Below are positions 24,386-34,931 of a DNA stretch of 64,000 nt, piece after piece. Numbering within the stretch: the stretch's first letter is position 1; every line of letters starts with the position of its first letter. Made by a program: the position numbers and the translations under genes. Below the pieces are notes generated by a model, which saw only the letters and a program-made list of their open reading frames with translations, ran no database searches and was not told the DNA's origin. Origin of the DNA: Laburnicola sp. R22_1 (Eukaryota > Ascomycota > Dothideomycetes > Pleosporales > Didymosphaeriaceae); NCBI GenBank assembly GCA_014281115.1, contig JACONQ010000010.1, positions 1,550,001 to 1,614,000 on the forward strand, given 5' to 3'.

Positions 24386-25318
24386 CCCCACTACTCAAAT
24401 CCTTCTCGAACCTCTCAAGCGTCAACTGCGTCGCCCTCTCTACACTCCCTGTCTCCCACGCTTCTCGCAGCGCCGCCCTAGTCACAATGGCTGCATCAGG
24501 ACTAATCGCTGCTATCTCGTTTGCGAGTTTCAGGGCCTCGTCGACGACGGCGTTTTGTGAGGGGGCAATTCGGTTGACGAGATTCAGCTCTTTTGCGCGC
24601 TGGGCGGTGATGGGTCGGCCGGTTAATGCGATTTCTGAAGCGATGGGCAGACCGATGTTGCGCACGAGGCGGGGCGGGCCGCCTGCGCCGGCAAAGATGC
24701 CGCGGAGGGCTTCGGGAAACCCAAAGGTTGCGGTGGGAGAGGCTACTACCATGTCACTGTGAAGCCGAATCAGCGTTTGTTCCTCCTTGAGCGTGCCCCA
24801 TGTCGGTGGCATTCTCTTCTTATGCGGAGAGCAACGAGTACAACACTCATGCCACCACTCAGAGGATGCACGCATCAATCGTACACAACTGCCCACAACT
24901 GGAAAAGCACTCACCAACCCAAAACAATCTCAAATCCCCCACCCAGCGCAAACCCATTCACAGCCGCAATCACAGGCTTCTTCCCGCCCCGCCTACTCAG
25001 TCCCCCGAACCCGCTCAACTGATGCCTCTGCTTCGCCACGTCCCTCTCTATAGTCCCCTGCCTGATCTTCCCCAGCTCAATTAGGTCCTGTCCCGCGCAG
25101 AATGCTTTCTTGCCCGCCCCTGTGATGATGGCAACGCGTAGGTTGGGCTCGCGGTCGAACCAGTCGAAAACTTGGGCCATTTCGGTGTGGCCCGCCCAGG
25201 GGATGCTGTTCATTTGCCTTTCGCGGTTGATGGTTACGAGGAGGACATATGGGGCTGGGTAGGTGAGGAGGACGTGGGATGTTGGAGGGGGTTGGGTCTG
25301 GGGAGTCACGGCGGACAT
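24315..25318 (-). CDS. peroxisomal enoyl-CoA hydratase/isomerase family protein
   Basis: Two exons, 25318-24915 and 24756-24315, encode 281 residues starting MSAVTPQTQPPP. The splice joins EIVLG and CDMVVASPT, completing the crotonase signature. The oxyanion-hole segments KKAFCAGQDL and NGFALGGGFEIVLG are present, and both glutamates used by hydratases (GGGFE and FGFPEALRG) are in place, so hydration of enoyl-CoA is chemically plausible. The C-terminus WKASKL ends in SKL, a canonical type 1 peroxisomal targeting signal, placing the enzyme in peroxisomal beta-oxidation or in a peroxisomal step of acyl side-chain metabolism. The substrate cannot be told from sequence. The 3' end of this gene is duplicated just downstream in a decayed copy. 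Confidence 0.9.
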
Positions 25319-25729
25319 GGTGGGCGACAGGGCGAGCGAGGTTTGGAGGGTACTATTGAGAGGTAGGCTGGAGGGAATGTGTTGAAGAGGAATGTCTAGT
25401 AGACGGTTGTTGTTGGAACTACATGATGACTGCGTTGTGAGGATACCTAGGTAAGTCGCGCGTGGGTCATTGTGGACCGAGGTTGGAAGCTTACCCCGGA
25501 TTGCTGCTCCGAATGGAATTGGCAACACGCGGATCGGGAGCATGGACTTCAATTGTTCGACCCCAGACCTGTTATGTAGTAACACGCCTTGTCCAACATC
25601 ACGTTATGTTGCTCTCGGGCCTGCTCAATTCAAGCATGTTTATCTAAATCACGGTATTTGTCTCCCGCATACACTCAAAAATTGCATTTGTACGGCGTCT
25701 GTCCGCGTGCGATGACAATGTATCGCCCC
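25319..25729. other. intergenic, upstream of the hydratase gene
   Basis: A 411-bp gap between two minus-strand genes. The upstream in-frame extension of the hydratase has only a non-ATG start and is not conserved-looking. Nothing else seen. Confidence 0.35.
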
Positions 25730-26657
25730 TTACACGACTGGCCACCCGCTCGAGAAGTCGATCCTGTTCGTGCCGAACTTCTTTTGTCCATCCGCATAGC
25801 CAATGCGCGTGTCAACATAGTGGTAGTAAAGGATCGGACCGCTAGGGTCCCAGAACACACCCTGGCCTCCCGGCGCATACACCCAACCATGGCTCTCCAA
25901 CACTGTAGTTCCACCGCCATTCGTGCAGCTGACACCATTCTTATCCACAAATCCTCCCGTCGCAGTCTTGCTCCTGCAAACCTGGATCTTGTACTCCTTC
26001 CCCGTGGCAGGCCTATTCGTGTCCAACCGGCAGCACTGGCCCACGGAGAAAAACAAGTAATGGTAGTCGCCATTCTTAACAATATATGCAGCTTCCTGCG
26101 CATGGTCGCCGGGCGGTTGGTACGCAATACGAGTGCTCGTCGCGCCGCTGGCGACTTTTAGGGGCGGGTTGTTCATCTTGACCTGGTAAAGATCCCCCCA
26201 GAAAGAGCCGAAGGACATGAGGATGTTGCTGCCGTCCCAGTAGGCGGCGGGATCAATGGCGTTGTAGGGGCTTCCAGCCTTGGAACTGATGCCTATGGCG
26301 CCGTGGTCGGTCCATTTCTCGAGGTTGGTGGAGGTTGCAACGCCGATGGCCGAGTTTTGCTCTTCGAACTTCGAGACGGAGTAGAACAAGTAGTATGTGT
26401 CGCTGCCAGATGATTAGCTTTGTCAAGCCTGCTTTGTGTATGGCATGTTCTGGGGGTACTCACCCGAACTTTGTGACATCAGGTGCCCAAGCGTCGTTCT
26501 TGCCAGGGTGGTTTATATTCGCACCACCGTTAAGTACAGGCGGGAGCTGGGCCCAAGGTCCAGTGAGACTGGGGGCGCTGTGGATAGAGATGGGACCTCC
26601 GGTCGAAAAGCGGAAGTACTTCCCATCGGATTCGCGACGGATGAGTGCAGGGTCGTG

Positions 26658-26665
26658 ACCGTTGC
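26658..26665. repeat. target site duplication, left copy
   Basis: ACCGTTGC directly abutting the left terminal repeat; seven of eight bases match the right copy. Confidence 0.85.
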
Positions 26666-26686
26666 CAGCGCTTCCATCAGTACGTA
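26666..26686 (+). repeat. left terminal inverted repeat of the hAT element
   Basis: CAGCGCTTCCATC, A, GTACGTA; the reverse complement of the right end with a single mismatch. Confidence 0.9.
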
Positions 26687-26835
26687 GTACGGATCCGTAC
26701 GTACAGCCATATACGGCCGTATATACGGACGTACGGGTACCCTTTTTAGTGTTGTTTTGGCGTTGTTTTGGTGTTGTTTTAGTGTGAAAAACACCAAAAT
26801 CACTGTGTTTCCAGCGTCAACTTTTGAGCTCTAGT
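26687..26835. repeat. left subterminal repeat arm
   Basis: Contains GGATCCGTACGTACAGCC, ATACGG and GTACGG motifs in both orientations, followed by GTTGTTTT repeats and GTGTGAAAAACACC. Related motifs recur in the right arm. Confidence 0.7.
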
Positions 26836-26987
26836 GATCAGAGATTTCGCTTAAGATGCCGTCCTTGTGCGTTGTCGTCGTCGTCCTGCCCACAGTGAGT
26901 CACGGTGAAGTTTCAAATTCCATCAACCACATTACCACGTCGTCGCCGTCGCCGCCAGCCATTATCGTCGTCTTATCTTAGCGCAAT

Positions 26988-29629
26988 ATGGATCGCCACC
27001 TGCGCAGTCAACCACCGCGAGCAGCTCAGGGCTCGTCGCAGGCCTCAGCATCGTCGTCGTCGTCCTCGCAGCAGTTGCCGTATCATTCTGCGGCGTTAAA
27101 GAGGCTGGGTAAACAGCCAGTACGGTCCACGGTCTCCACAGCCTCGTCGTCGCAGGTGTCCTTGGTGCCAGCATCCTCGCCACCGCCTGAGTCGCCAATT
27201 GGCTTGAGCGGCTTGAGCGGCGTCGCGTCCGCGTCCGCGTCCTCTCTTGACTTGTCGCGCTTGCCATATAACCTGCCTCATGCGTACCCCGACGCTGAGG
27301 ACGAATCCAATGTTGGCCTGCGCTTTGATATCGACTGGAACAACGTGTATAAGTACCACCAGCACCTGCCGGGCGACGCGCTGGGTTATCGCGTTGTCAA
27401 CAAGCGCCAACTTCTTGGTGGCGCGGCCAGGTCGCCTATATACGATTACGGCGCGGATTTGGTGTTTCGCGACGCCAGCGCTGGTGGTAAGGAGAGACGC
27501 GTCTGGTTGTGTAAGTACTGCCACGAGATGAAGAAGCGCGATTGTGCGAAGTTTTCGGAGTCCACCCACTATATAACAAAACACCTAGAAAAGGCCCATT
27601 TCATATCAGCGACGGGCGGTCTGGTGGCGGGGCCAGCGGTCGTGACGCCTTTGACGCCGCTCGAGGTGCGATTAGTGTTCTGGGTGCAGACAGCGTCCTG
27701 TTAAAGGCACTATGGCAAGAGGAGGAGTTGCAGAGGGCCTACGTTGACTGGGTTATCACTAATGATATGTCCTTTGCAGAGGCGACCTCGCCGGCAACGA
27801 GGGCGCTGCTTACCTGGAATCGCCGCTCGCTGCTCGCTGCCCTCCCCGCCAACCCCACGACGCTCGCGGCGTACGTTACAAACATGCTGGAGGAGAGGAC
27901 AGAGGAGGTGGCCTCTCTGCTGCGCGGTGCTGAGTCTCTTGTCTATGTCAGCGTCGACATATGGACGTCGAGCAACTACCTGTCGTTTCTTGGCGTCACA
28001 GCGCACTTTGTCGGTCAGTTGTACATACCTACCAGCTCCAGGCGTTGTGTACACTTACTAACTTTGTTATATAGACGCGCAAAAGGTCCACTAGGACATC
28101 CTTATCGCCTTCTGTAACCTCTCTGGTGACCACACAGGCGAAAACTAGGGCGCCGTTGTCGCGGCGGTTGTGTTAGAGTATGGGTTTCAGGACAAGTTTG
28201 GCTGCTTTGTGGGTGACAACGCGACAAACAACGACGCGACGTTTATTAACGCCCTCAACGTACTCCTTAAGCTCGAACTCACAGCTGAGAACCGAATACG
28301 CTGCGCGGGACACATCATTAATCTGATTGTTAAGGCCATCATATACAGCGACGGAGTCTCTTAATTTGAGCGCGACCTAGCCAACGCACCACCCAAGTTG
28401 CAATTCGCGATATTTCGCCGTCGCGGCATTGTCGGACAGCTGCACAACCTTGTCATCGCTATTAACGCGTCCAACAAGCGTCGCCATACGTTCCAGCAGA
28501 TGCAACGCGAGGACGTTGGCGAGCTTCTTCAGTTCACGCCCTTAACGCTGGTTGTCGACAGCGGGGTGAGGTGGCACTCTGTGTACCTTATGCTGGTGCG
28601 CGGCTATGAGCTGAAGGAGTCCATTGACCGGTTCATCCGCCGATGGCGTCAGTCAAAGGGCGTCGTCAATAATGCGGAGGACAAGGAGGAGGAGGACAGC
28701 TTTAATCCCGCACTCGATTGTCTCACGCCTGACGAATGGGACCAGGCCAAGAGCCTCGCCGATATGCTCCAGCCATTTTATGAGATGACAAAAAGACTTG
28801 AGGGCAACACAAGCAAGTCTGGTTTTGGCTCTATCTGGCAAACAATCACGAATCTGAACGTCCTTGACTTGACGATTAGGGAGGAAAACGTACCCTTGAA
28901 AACAGCCACGACGAGTTCCTAAAGGGAGGTATTAATCAAGGTTTTGAAAAGCTCAACACATACTGGTTAAGGATAATATTTGACGTCACGCCGTCTCCGT
29001 ACGCTGTCGCCACCGTCCTCGCCCCGCGACTACGTATTGCTTGGTTCAAGCAGCGATGGCGGCACGACAACAAATATTATCGTAAGGTGGAGTCGGACAT
29101 GAAGGCGACCTTTGAGCTATACGTTGAGCGATTTTCGGAGCAGCCGTTGCAAGGAGGCGACGAGAGGCTAGAGACCGAGCCTCCTTCTCGCCGGAAGACA
29201 CCTGACGGTTACGCGTCGCGATACGAGGACTCGCTGGCCGTTGACACCCATTACATGATGGGTTATAAGCACAAGGCTAAGAAGGCCCGCATGAGCGAGC
29301 TTGACGATTACTATGCGACCCACAATGAACACCTCGCTGTCTTTGCAAACACCAACGACAAACGCCTAGACAATCCAATTACCTGGTGGGAGCAGGTTGG
29401 TTTTAAGTTGTATCCCACTCTCTATCGAATGGCCCTTGATTACCTGTCTATCCCCGCAACGTCATGCGACTGTGAGAGAGCGTTTAGCGGGGCAGGGAGG
29501 ACAGTTACTGGCGACCGAAATTGTCTCCAGGGCGGCAATATTGAAGCTCTACAATTGCAGAAGAATTGGGTAAAGAGAGGAGCTGTACAAAGTCACCTCA
29601 ACAACCTTGTTAGGTCAGCTATTCGATAA
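26988..29629 (+). pseudogene. decayed hAT transposase
   Basis: The first frame (from ATG 26988) holds a Ser-rich leader and a BED-type finger, WLCKYCHEMKKRDC followed by STHYITKHLEKAH. Reading then shifts frame somewhere in about 27600-27690 and continues through YVSVDIWTSSNYLSFLGV. A 61-bp intron (28014-28074, with a good CTAAC branch site) leads into GCFVGDNATNND, RCAGHIINLIVKAI and SGVRWHSVYLM. A second frame change lies near 28888-28895, after which the frame runs to the dimerisation block ALDYLSIPATSCDCERAFS. In-frame stops occur at 28091, 28146 and 28362. The copy is unlikely to make active transposase, so its last move would have needed enzyme from another copy, unless the lesions came after insertion. 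Confidence 0.88.
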
Positions 29630-29639
29630 GTACAATAAG

Positions 29640-29876
29640 TACTATACTCAGTGTGAAAACACTGAAAAAACACTATAAAAAGTGGACCCGTACATCCGTA
29701 TATACGGCCAAATCTACGGATCCGTACGTACGTACAGCCCTCAGTATACGGGTCCCGTACGTACAGATGACAGTCCGTATACGGTCCCGTACGTACGGGT
29801 CACTGTACGGTACGCGTACCAAATACGCCAAGATTTGGTCCGTACAGACTCCCTTTACTGTACGGGTGTACGGGTG
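29640..29876. repeat. right subterminal repeat arm
   Basis: Contains GTGTGAAAACACTG, then many CCGTATAC, CCCGTACGTAC and GTACGG motifs, including GGATCCGTACGTAC in the same orientation as the left arm. The arm is longer and more repetitive than the left one. Confidence 0.7.
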
Positions 29877-29897
29877 TACGTACGGATGGAAGCGCTG
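29877..29897 (-). repeat. right terminal inverted repeat of the hAT element
   Basis: Read on the minus strand it starts CAGCGCTTCCATC, C, GTACGTA. Confidence 0.9.
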
Positions 29898-29905
29898 ACC
29901 GTTGG
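29898..29905. repeat. target site duplication, right copy
   Basis: ACCGTTGG directly abutting the right terminal repeat. Removing one copy together with the element leaves the GH43 frame intact. Confidence 0.85.
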
Positions 29906-29993
29906 TGCAAATACCGGTGCAGGTCATGGGATTAGCATAACCGGAGACGGTGGCAGCAGCCGATAGGAGAGGAGCAATGATGGAAGAACGCAT

Positions 29994-31199
29994 CTTGATA
30001 GTGTTCACTAAGACTGAGCGAAGACCACAACTGAAGACAGGTTGGAGAAGTGAATGTCTGCGGGCAAGTGGTTAGTAGATATAGCCTTTTTAGGGATAGA
30101 ATCATGGTGTTTATTGGTGGATCGAAATGTTTATCGTGGGCTTCTAGCACAGAGTCGTTTCATCCGTAATTTCGGCATGGCTGAGAGAAATCTTGTTAGC
30201 GTGGAACAATCGTAGGTGGAAATAATTAAGTATGTAGGGGTCCCCCGACGGAGAATCTCGCGGGAGATGGTAGCGATACCGAAAACCCGGAATACACAAT
30301 GTGACCCATCCATCGAGTTACGTATGACGACGGGGAGAATGTGCCGGAAGAGCAATCGAGTGTGGTGTAAAGTTATACGATGGAGAAGAGATACTCGGGA
30401 CTGCTAGCGTGGTACTAGATGCCCACTCGTGGAAAGAACAATTCCCACGACTAGATGTCGTCCAACAACACGAACAAACTTCATGCGTCCACATTGTAGT
30501 CAACTGCTCTAAGCATCTAACCTCAGTTCGATCTATTATTGCACAACAGATAAGGCATGAATAGAATGAGCGGTTTTCCGTCTCCAACCTGCATTTGCTC
30601 ACTCATACTTACCAAGTCCTACCTAGAGACCACACGTAATCGAGAAACATCGCACTTCTCCGATAGTTGCGTTAGTATGTCCGAATGAACCGTGTTGATC
30701 GCGACGGGCAGCACTGAGCCAAACTCTAGCCCAAGCTGCCACATGAAGTTTCCAATTGCTCCATCACAACACCAAACCTCTATACTTAGTTGGAAGGTTA
30801 AGCGGAAGGACTTTTTGTAAAGCGTGTTTGAAAATTGTTGAAAACACCAGATGCACGCAGTGCGACATAATACGCATTCTATGTTGAAAATCGTCTAAAC
30901 AGTCTCAAACGTGAACGGATCCGACACATCAAGGAACACCAGCCCGCTACTCCTAGACCACCGTTCATTTTTTACTTGCGCACTCCCTGCCAAGAGATTC
31001 TCCTTATTCTCCTTTTGATTGTTGGCAAAGGACCTCAGCCGAGTCTTACTCACCTCACCCGTGTACTTCTTTCCCGCCTCCAGGTCTGTTGCCTCGCCTC
31101 CGTTGTTATTCTCGTCGAATTTGGTCAGCCAGAACGTCTTTTAGTACGGAACATAAGGCTTGAAATCCTCGATCATGTCGTCAGAAGAGGACCGTACGC
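29994..31199. other. intergenic, promoter side of the GH43 gene
   Basis: About 1.2 kb between the GH43 start codon and the 3' end of the HeLo gene. Only short unrelated open frames. It should contain the GH43 promoter, now driving a truncated product. Confidence 0.35.
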
Positions 31200-33097
31200 C
31201 TAGCTAGACGAAGAATTAGATGCTAGACTTCTACGATCGGATATCCTTGACGGGGTCAACGCTCGCTTCCCACTGCCAGATGCCAATGGTGAAGCGGATC
31301 GTTTACCCACTTGCAACTTTGAGCTCTCGGCATCAAGATTTGGTACCCGTGATGCCTGTCGTTGCGATAATGCCGCGTTTGTTTCCGTTGGACGCTGGCG
31401 TGGAGCGAATCTGCGGATGTACTTTCGTTTGTACCCCAAACCACTGTGGGTAATTTCATAAACCTCGCATTCTCTTGGGAACCTCGGAGTCCATGGAAAT
31501 GGTTCAGCTTGTAGCAGCGGTGTGCAGAAGTCTACCTCCCCCACGATGATCAAGCCTGCAAAAGGACCCTGGTAGTTTTCCTCCGAAAAAATATCCATTG
31601 TACTGGATATGCGCAAAGAGTCTTCAGTGGCAGCGAAATCGCTTTCCAGCGAATAAAGCCCCTGATCAAGCCAAGTCCGATCCAGATATTTCCAAGGAAA
31701 ACCTACATACGGCTCCAGTGTATCCAGGTGCGCAAGCATCGACTGAAGCACTGTGATACGGTCTGCAGTAGAATGGAAGCAGGAACTGGAGATCCTGTCA
31801 TCTATACGTACGACAGCGTTGAGTTGGTCGCTTTTCAATGCATTGGCGATGTCAACTGCCGTCTGAATCCCCCACTGGCACGGGCTGGTGTGGATGTAGA
31901 TGATGCCAAATGGAAGCATTTCGTTAATTCGATGGATGGCGAGTTCCTGCAATTCGTATGGGCTTTGTTGGATACGTTCAAACATATCAGCATAGTCGGA
32001 TGGCTGGAAATTTTCGGAACTGGCCAAATTCGGAAAGAGGGAGCGTAGTGACTCGGAGCCATTGATGTGGAATTTGTTGTGGCCAAAGTAGGACAGCCTC
32101 TGGGCCGCTGCGATAGCTGGGCATGGCGTTGATGTGGTAACATTCCGGCATTCACTCGTGTTGATGAAGTATAGCGACTTTTTGGTGTTTACTTCCAGAT
32201 AATTGAGCCTCCCCTTTAAATTCAAACCTTATAATAAATGAGTAATGCTTTATGATCTACTAGGATGTACTTACGGCTACGTCCCCGCGTCGGCGTAGAG
32301 GAAATATCTGCCCCATCCGGATTATCGATCCATTGCGTATCCCGAAGCCAATCCACAACAGTTCGTCGGTCGATGGTACCAATCTCCGAGTTCGAAATGA
32401 TAATACTTGCAACTTTGGACAGGGCTTTACCCTTGGGGTTCGAGGAGGACTGCAACGCCGCCTCTACAAGTCTCAACTGCGAAATATCAAGGATTGCTGC
32501 AAGGTCGCTTTCCAAGTCAACATACTGAGCATCCGGGGCCGGAATGACTTTGTGTAGCTTTTCAACTAGAGTCGACAGCATCTCTAGTAGTTCCGTGAAC
32601 TTGGACTTGTCGTGAATCGCCCAGCGTGTTCTTGCAATTATGCTAGGGGCACCTCGCTCTGGTAATGCTCGAGCAGCTCGAATGCAGAACCTTGACCATG
32701 AGGTACGGAATACATTCATACTATTCGAGCTCAGTAGATTCGCTGATGTCGACTGTTCCTTTCCCGAAGTTGCTGTACCGGATTCAACCCCATAACGCTG
32801 TCGCAATAAGCTGGCATCAGAGAGGAGAGATTGAATTGCATTCAACGCATCTTCGACGAGCTTGCAAACGGTTGGGTCTGCAAGCCCGGGATGTCGTTCC
32901 TCCTTCTCGATCTTGAGGATGCCGCTTGAGTTTCCCCATAACAGCAGTTGTGTTTTCTCAAAGTCCAGCCTGATTAGAAGATGGCTAAAGTCCCTTTGCA
33001 GGTTTTTCCCCTGGGAGAAAGTCTCGAAGCATTCGACGCAGGTGTTGAAGAGCGTTGCTAACGCAACGGCACTGAGTGCCAGGCTGGCAACATCCAT
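31200..33097 (-). CDS. HeLo-domain protein with an unassigned C-terminal region
   Basis: Two exons, 33097-32275 and 32227-31200, encode about 616 residues; the start is ATG 33097 because the upstream extension begins only at GTG. The N-terminus MDVASLALSAVALATLFNTC and the following VECFETFSQGKNLQRDFSHL and LIRLDFEKTQLLLWG match the HeLo (prion-inhibition and propagation) domain, helical through about residue 210. HeLo domains in HET-S-type proteins insert into membranes and kill the cell when triggered. The second half (NYLEVNTKKSLYFINTSEC onward) is globular-looking, with no kinase, NACHT or amyloid motif that I recognise, and ends in a disordered Ser/Arg tail. A role in heterokaryon incompatibility or cell death is inferred from the domain only. 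Confidence 0.75.
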
Positions 33098-33831
33098 GGC
33101 TGTGAATAGCAAACGATGGATGGGGGTTCTGGAGTACGTGGTGCCGGAAGGTTCCTCTGAGCTCTTTTGTTCTTTATCGGAGGGGCGGCTAAGAGTTTGG
33201 TGGGCTGAGATGCAGCCTGACGCCACGACTGACAGAGCCCTGGAGCCCTGGGGCCTGGAGCGAAGCCCCTCACGTGATTTAAACGAAAATGCTCCTTGCG
33301 CTTACTCTTTAAAGCTTCGCCCTTCCATAATCTGCTAGGGCACAATGGGATATACGCACACCAGGTGGGACCTCTTGTGCTAATACTTGACTAGCTTTGT
33401 CCATGATAATTCACGTTGGTGGCGGTAAGAGCACAAAGGGAGCGAGCCGCAACTTCCGGACGAGCAGACAGCGCGGGCGGCGAGGCACAAAGGAACACGT
33501 GTGACCGAGATTCTGGTGTGCGAGTCGGCGTTAAAAAGGTTCAAGACGCCGCTTTGGATAGCGAGTGGGAGGCTGAAGCTTCTTGTCAAGGATTGATAGC
33601 TGGCAATGCGATGCTCCAGGTGTCGGTGGTGAGGAAATAGTGATCATGTGGAAGGTACCATGGGTGCCAAGGGATGAATGCAGTGTGGGGAATGGGGTGG
33701 AACTGCGCTAACCGCGGCGGCGGTGCATTCTCGGTTGCAGGCGCCAAGCAGAAGAACTTGGGCGTCGTCCCAGACCACTGTGACAGCTCCCGGCATCCAG
33801 CAATTGCATCCCCACGACACCTCTATCCATC
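33098..33831. promoter_or_regulatory. divergent promoter region, HeLo protein and ATP synthase delta
   Basis: A 734-bp gap between divergent start codons. It carries a TCACGTGA palindrome at 33270-33277 and another CACGTG at 33496-33501. Bidirectional use is inferred from position. Confidence 0.4.
33270..33277. promoter_or_regulatory. TCACGTGA palindromic E-box
   Basis: Perfect palindrome 173 bp upstream of the HeLo gene start. Function inferred. Confidence 0.4.
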
Positions 33832-34598
33832 ATGAACTCCTTCCGCATTGCCCGCGCTGCCCTCCGCGCGCGGCCCGCCGCCATCGCCCGCCCCGTCCTG
33901 CGCAGGGGCTACGCCGACGTCGCCTCGGACAAGATCCAGCTCTCCCTCGCTCTTCCGCACCAGGTACGCATGGCTAGTTCGCGCCTGCAATGGAGCGTCA
34001 TCGCCTGTTCAAGTGGGCTATGTGCATGGCATTGAAGCTAACCAAGGCGAACCACAGTCTATCTACAAGTCACAGGATGTGTACGTCTCGGCTAGCCCGA
34101 CCGAAACCGCAGCCTCGAGCCTGTACTGACACGATCACAATGCAGCGTGCAGGTCAACCTCCCAGCGGAAACCGGCGAGATGGGTGTCTTGGCGAACCAC
34201 GTCCCTTCCATCGAACAATTGAAGCCTGGCCTGGTCGAGATCATCGAGGAGAGCGGCGGCAGCAAGCAGTTCTTCCTGTCGGGTGGATTCGCCACCGTGC
34301 AGCCCGGCTCGCAGCTGAGCATCAACGCTGTCGAGGGCTACCCGTTGGAGGATTTCAGCGCAGAGGTAGGCCGTGTTTGATGAGACAAATCGCAGACGAT
34401 GGGCTGACGCGCGAATAGGCTGTCAAGAACCAGATCGCAGAGGCCCAAAAGATTGCCAGCGGAAACGGCAGCGAGCAGGACATTGCCGAAGCCAAGATCG
34501 AGCTCGAGGTAGGTCCACACCCTGGATGCGTGCCGCAAGGCAAGGCACAGCTAACAGACGGCTAGGTCCTCGAGAGCCTGCAGGCGGCATTGAAGTAA
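33832..34598 (+). CDS. ATP16: mitochondrial F1 ATP synthase delta subunit
   Basis: Five exons, 33832-33963, 34058-34080, 34146-34365, 34419-34508 and 34566-34598, encode 165 residues. The presequence MNSFRIARAALRARPAAIAR is rich in Arg and Ala. The mature part shows KIQLSLALPHQSIYKSQD, VVQVNLPAETGEMGVLANHVP, KQFFLSGGFATVQPGS and a C-terminal helical hairpin (AVKNQIAEAQKIASG). This is the family equivalent to bacterial epsilon: part of the central stalk that couples the c-ring to F1 rotation. The second exon is only 23 nt and the last only 33 nt, so the gene is easily mispredicted. All junctions are GT-AG and keep frame. Confidence 0.95.
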
Positions 34599-34931
34599 TT
34601 GTGTATATAGCTTTCCGTGGGCATTTCCTTGTGTGACGTGTACAGTAGCAGGCGCGGAAGGTACCTTCCATGCGTGGGCAAAACATAGAAGGCGCTACAG
34701 ACAAGCAAAACACTTCCCTTGTCCAACCTCTTCGCTGCTTCTCCTCTCTTACATCCCGGATTGAGTGCACTCAAATCCACCAGCGCTACCGTTCACGTCT
34801 TCCCTCCATTCCTAACTCCCTCCTTTTTCTTTCGTTCCGTAGTCCCTATTGCTCTGTTTCATACCACAAGACGTCAACGCTACCGCAGTATCCCACGCAT
34901 CTAGTAAGTCCATCCTTTGCCTGCACACCAC
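34599..34931. other. intergenic, upstream of the giant repeat protein
   Basis: A 333-bp gap holding the ATP16 3' UTR and a pyrimidine-rich leader before the next gene. No other feature seen. Confidence 0.35.

Larger units (their letters stand above)
26666..29897 (+). mobile_element. hAT-superfamily DNA transposon, 3,232 bp
   Basis: The ends are inverted copies of CAGCGCTTCCATC followed by one mismatch and GTACGTA, so the terminal repeats match at 20 of 21 positions. The flanks are ACCGTTGC (left) and ACCGTTGG (right), an 8-bp target duplication with one difference, the length typical of hAT. Between the ends lies a decayed transposase with a BED-like zinc finger and the hAT C-terminal dimerisation block. 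Both arms are packed with short CCGTACGTAC and CCGTATAC motifs, resembling the subterminal transposase-binding repeats of Ac-like elements. The element sits inside a GH43 gene. Confidence 0.93.
25730..29993 (-). pseudogene. GH43 endo-arabinanase gene interrupted by a hAT transposon
   Basis: The gene begins at ATG 29993 with a signal peptide (MRSSIIAPLLSAAATVSGYA) and 32 codons ending in CTNG at 29898. The transposon follows, and the reading frame resumes at 26657 with HDPALIRRE. It continues to 26464, crosses a 60-bp intron, and runs from 26402 to TAA at 25730. Leaving out the element and one target copy, the parts add to 321 codons including the stop, the normal length for a secreted GH43 endo-1,5-alpha-L-arabinanase. 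Catalytic residues of the five-bladed propeller are present: the base Asp in GHDP, the Asp in [11 protein letters not shown] and the acid Glu in HAQEAAYIV. The enzyme would cut arabinan side chains of pectin outside the cell. The gene should be null as it stands because the signal peptide and GHDP motif are separated by 3.2 kb. Confidence 0.9.

Noticed and set aside
24487..24762. plus-strand frame opposite the enoyl-CoA hydratase
   Set aside because: Antisense shadow of the conserved crotonase domain.
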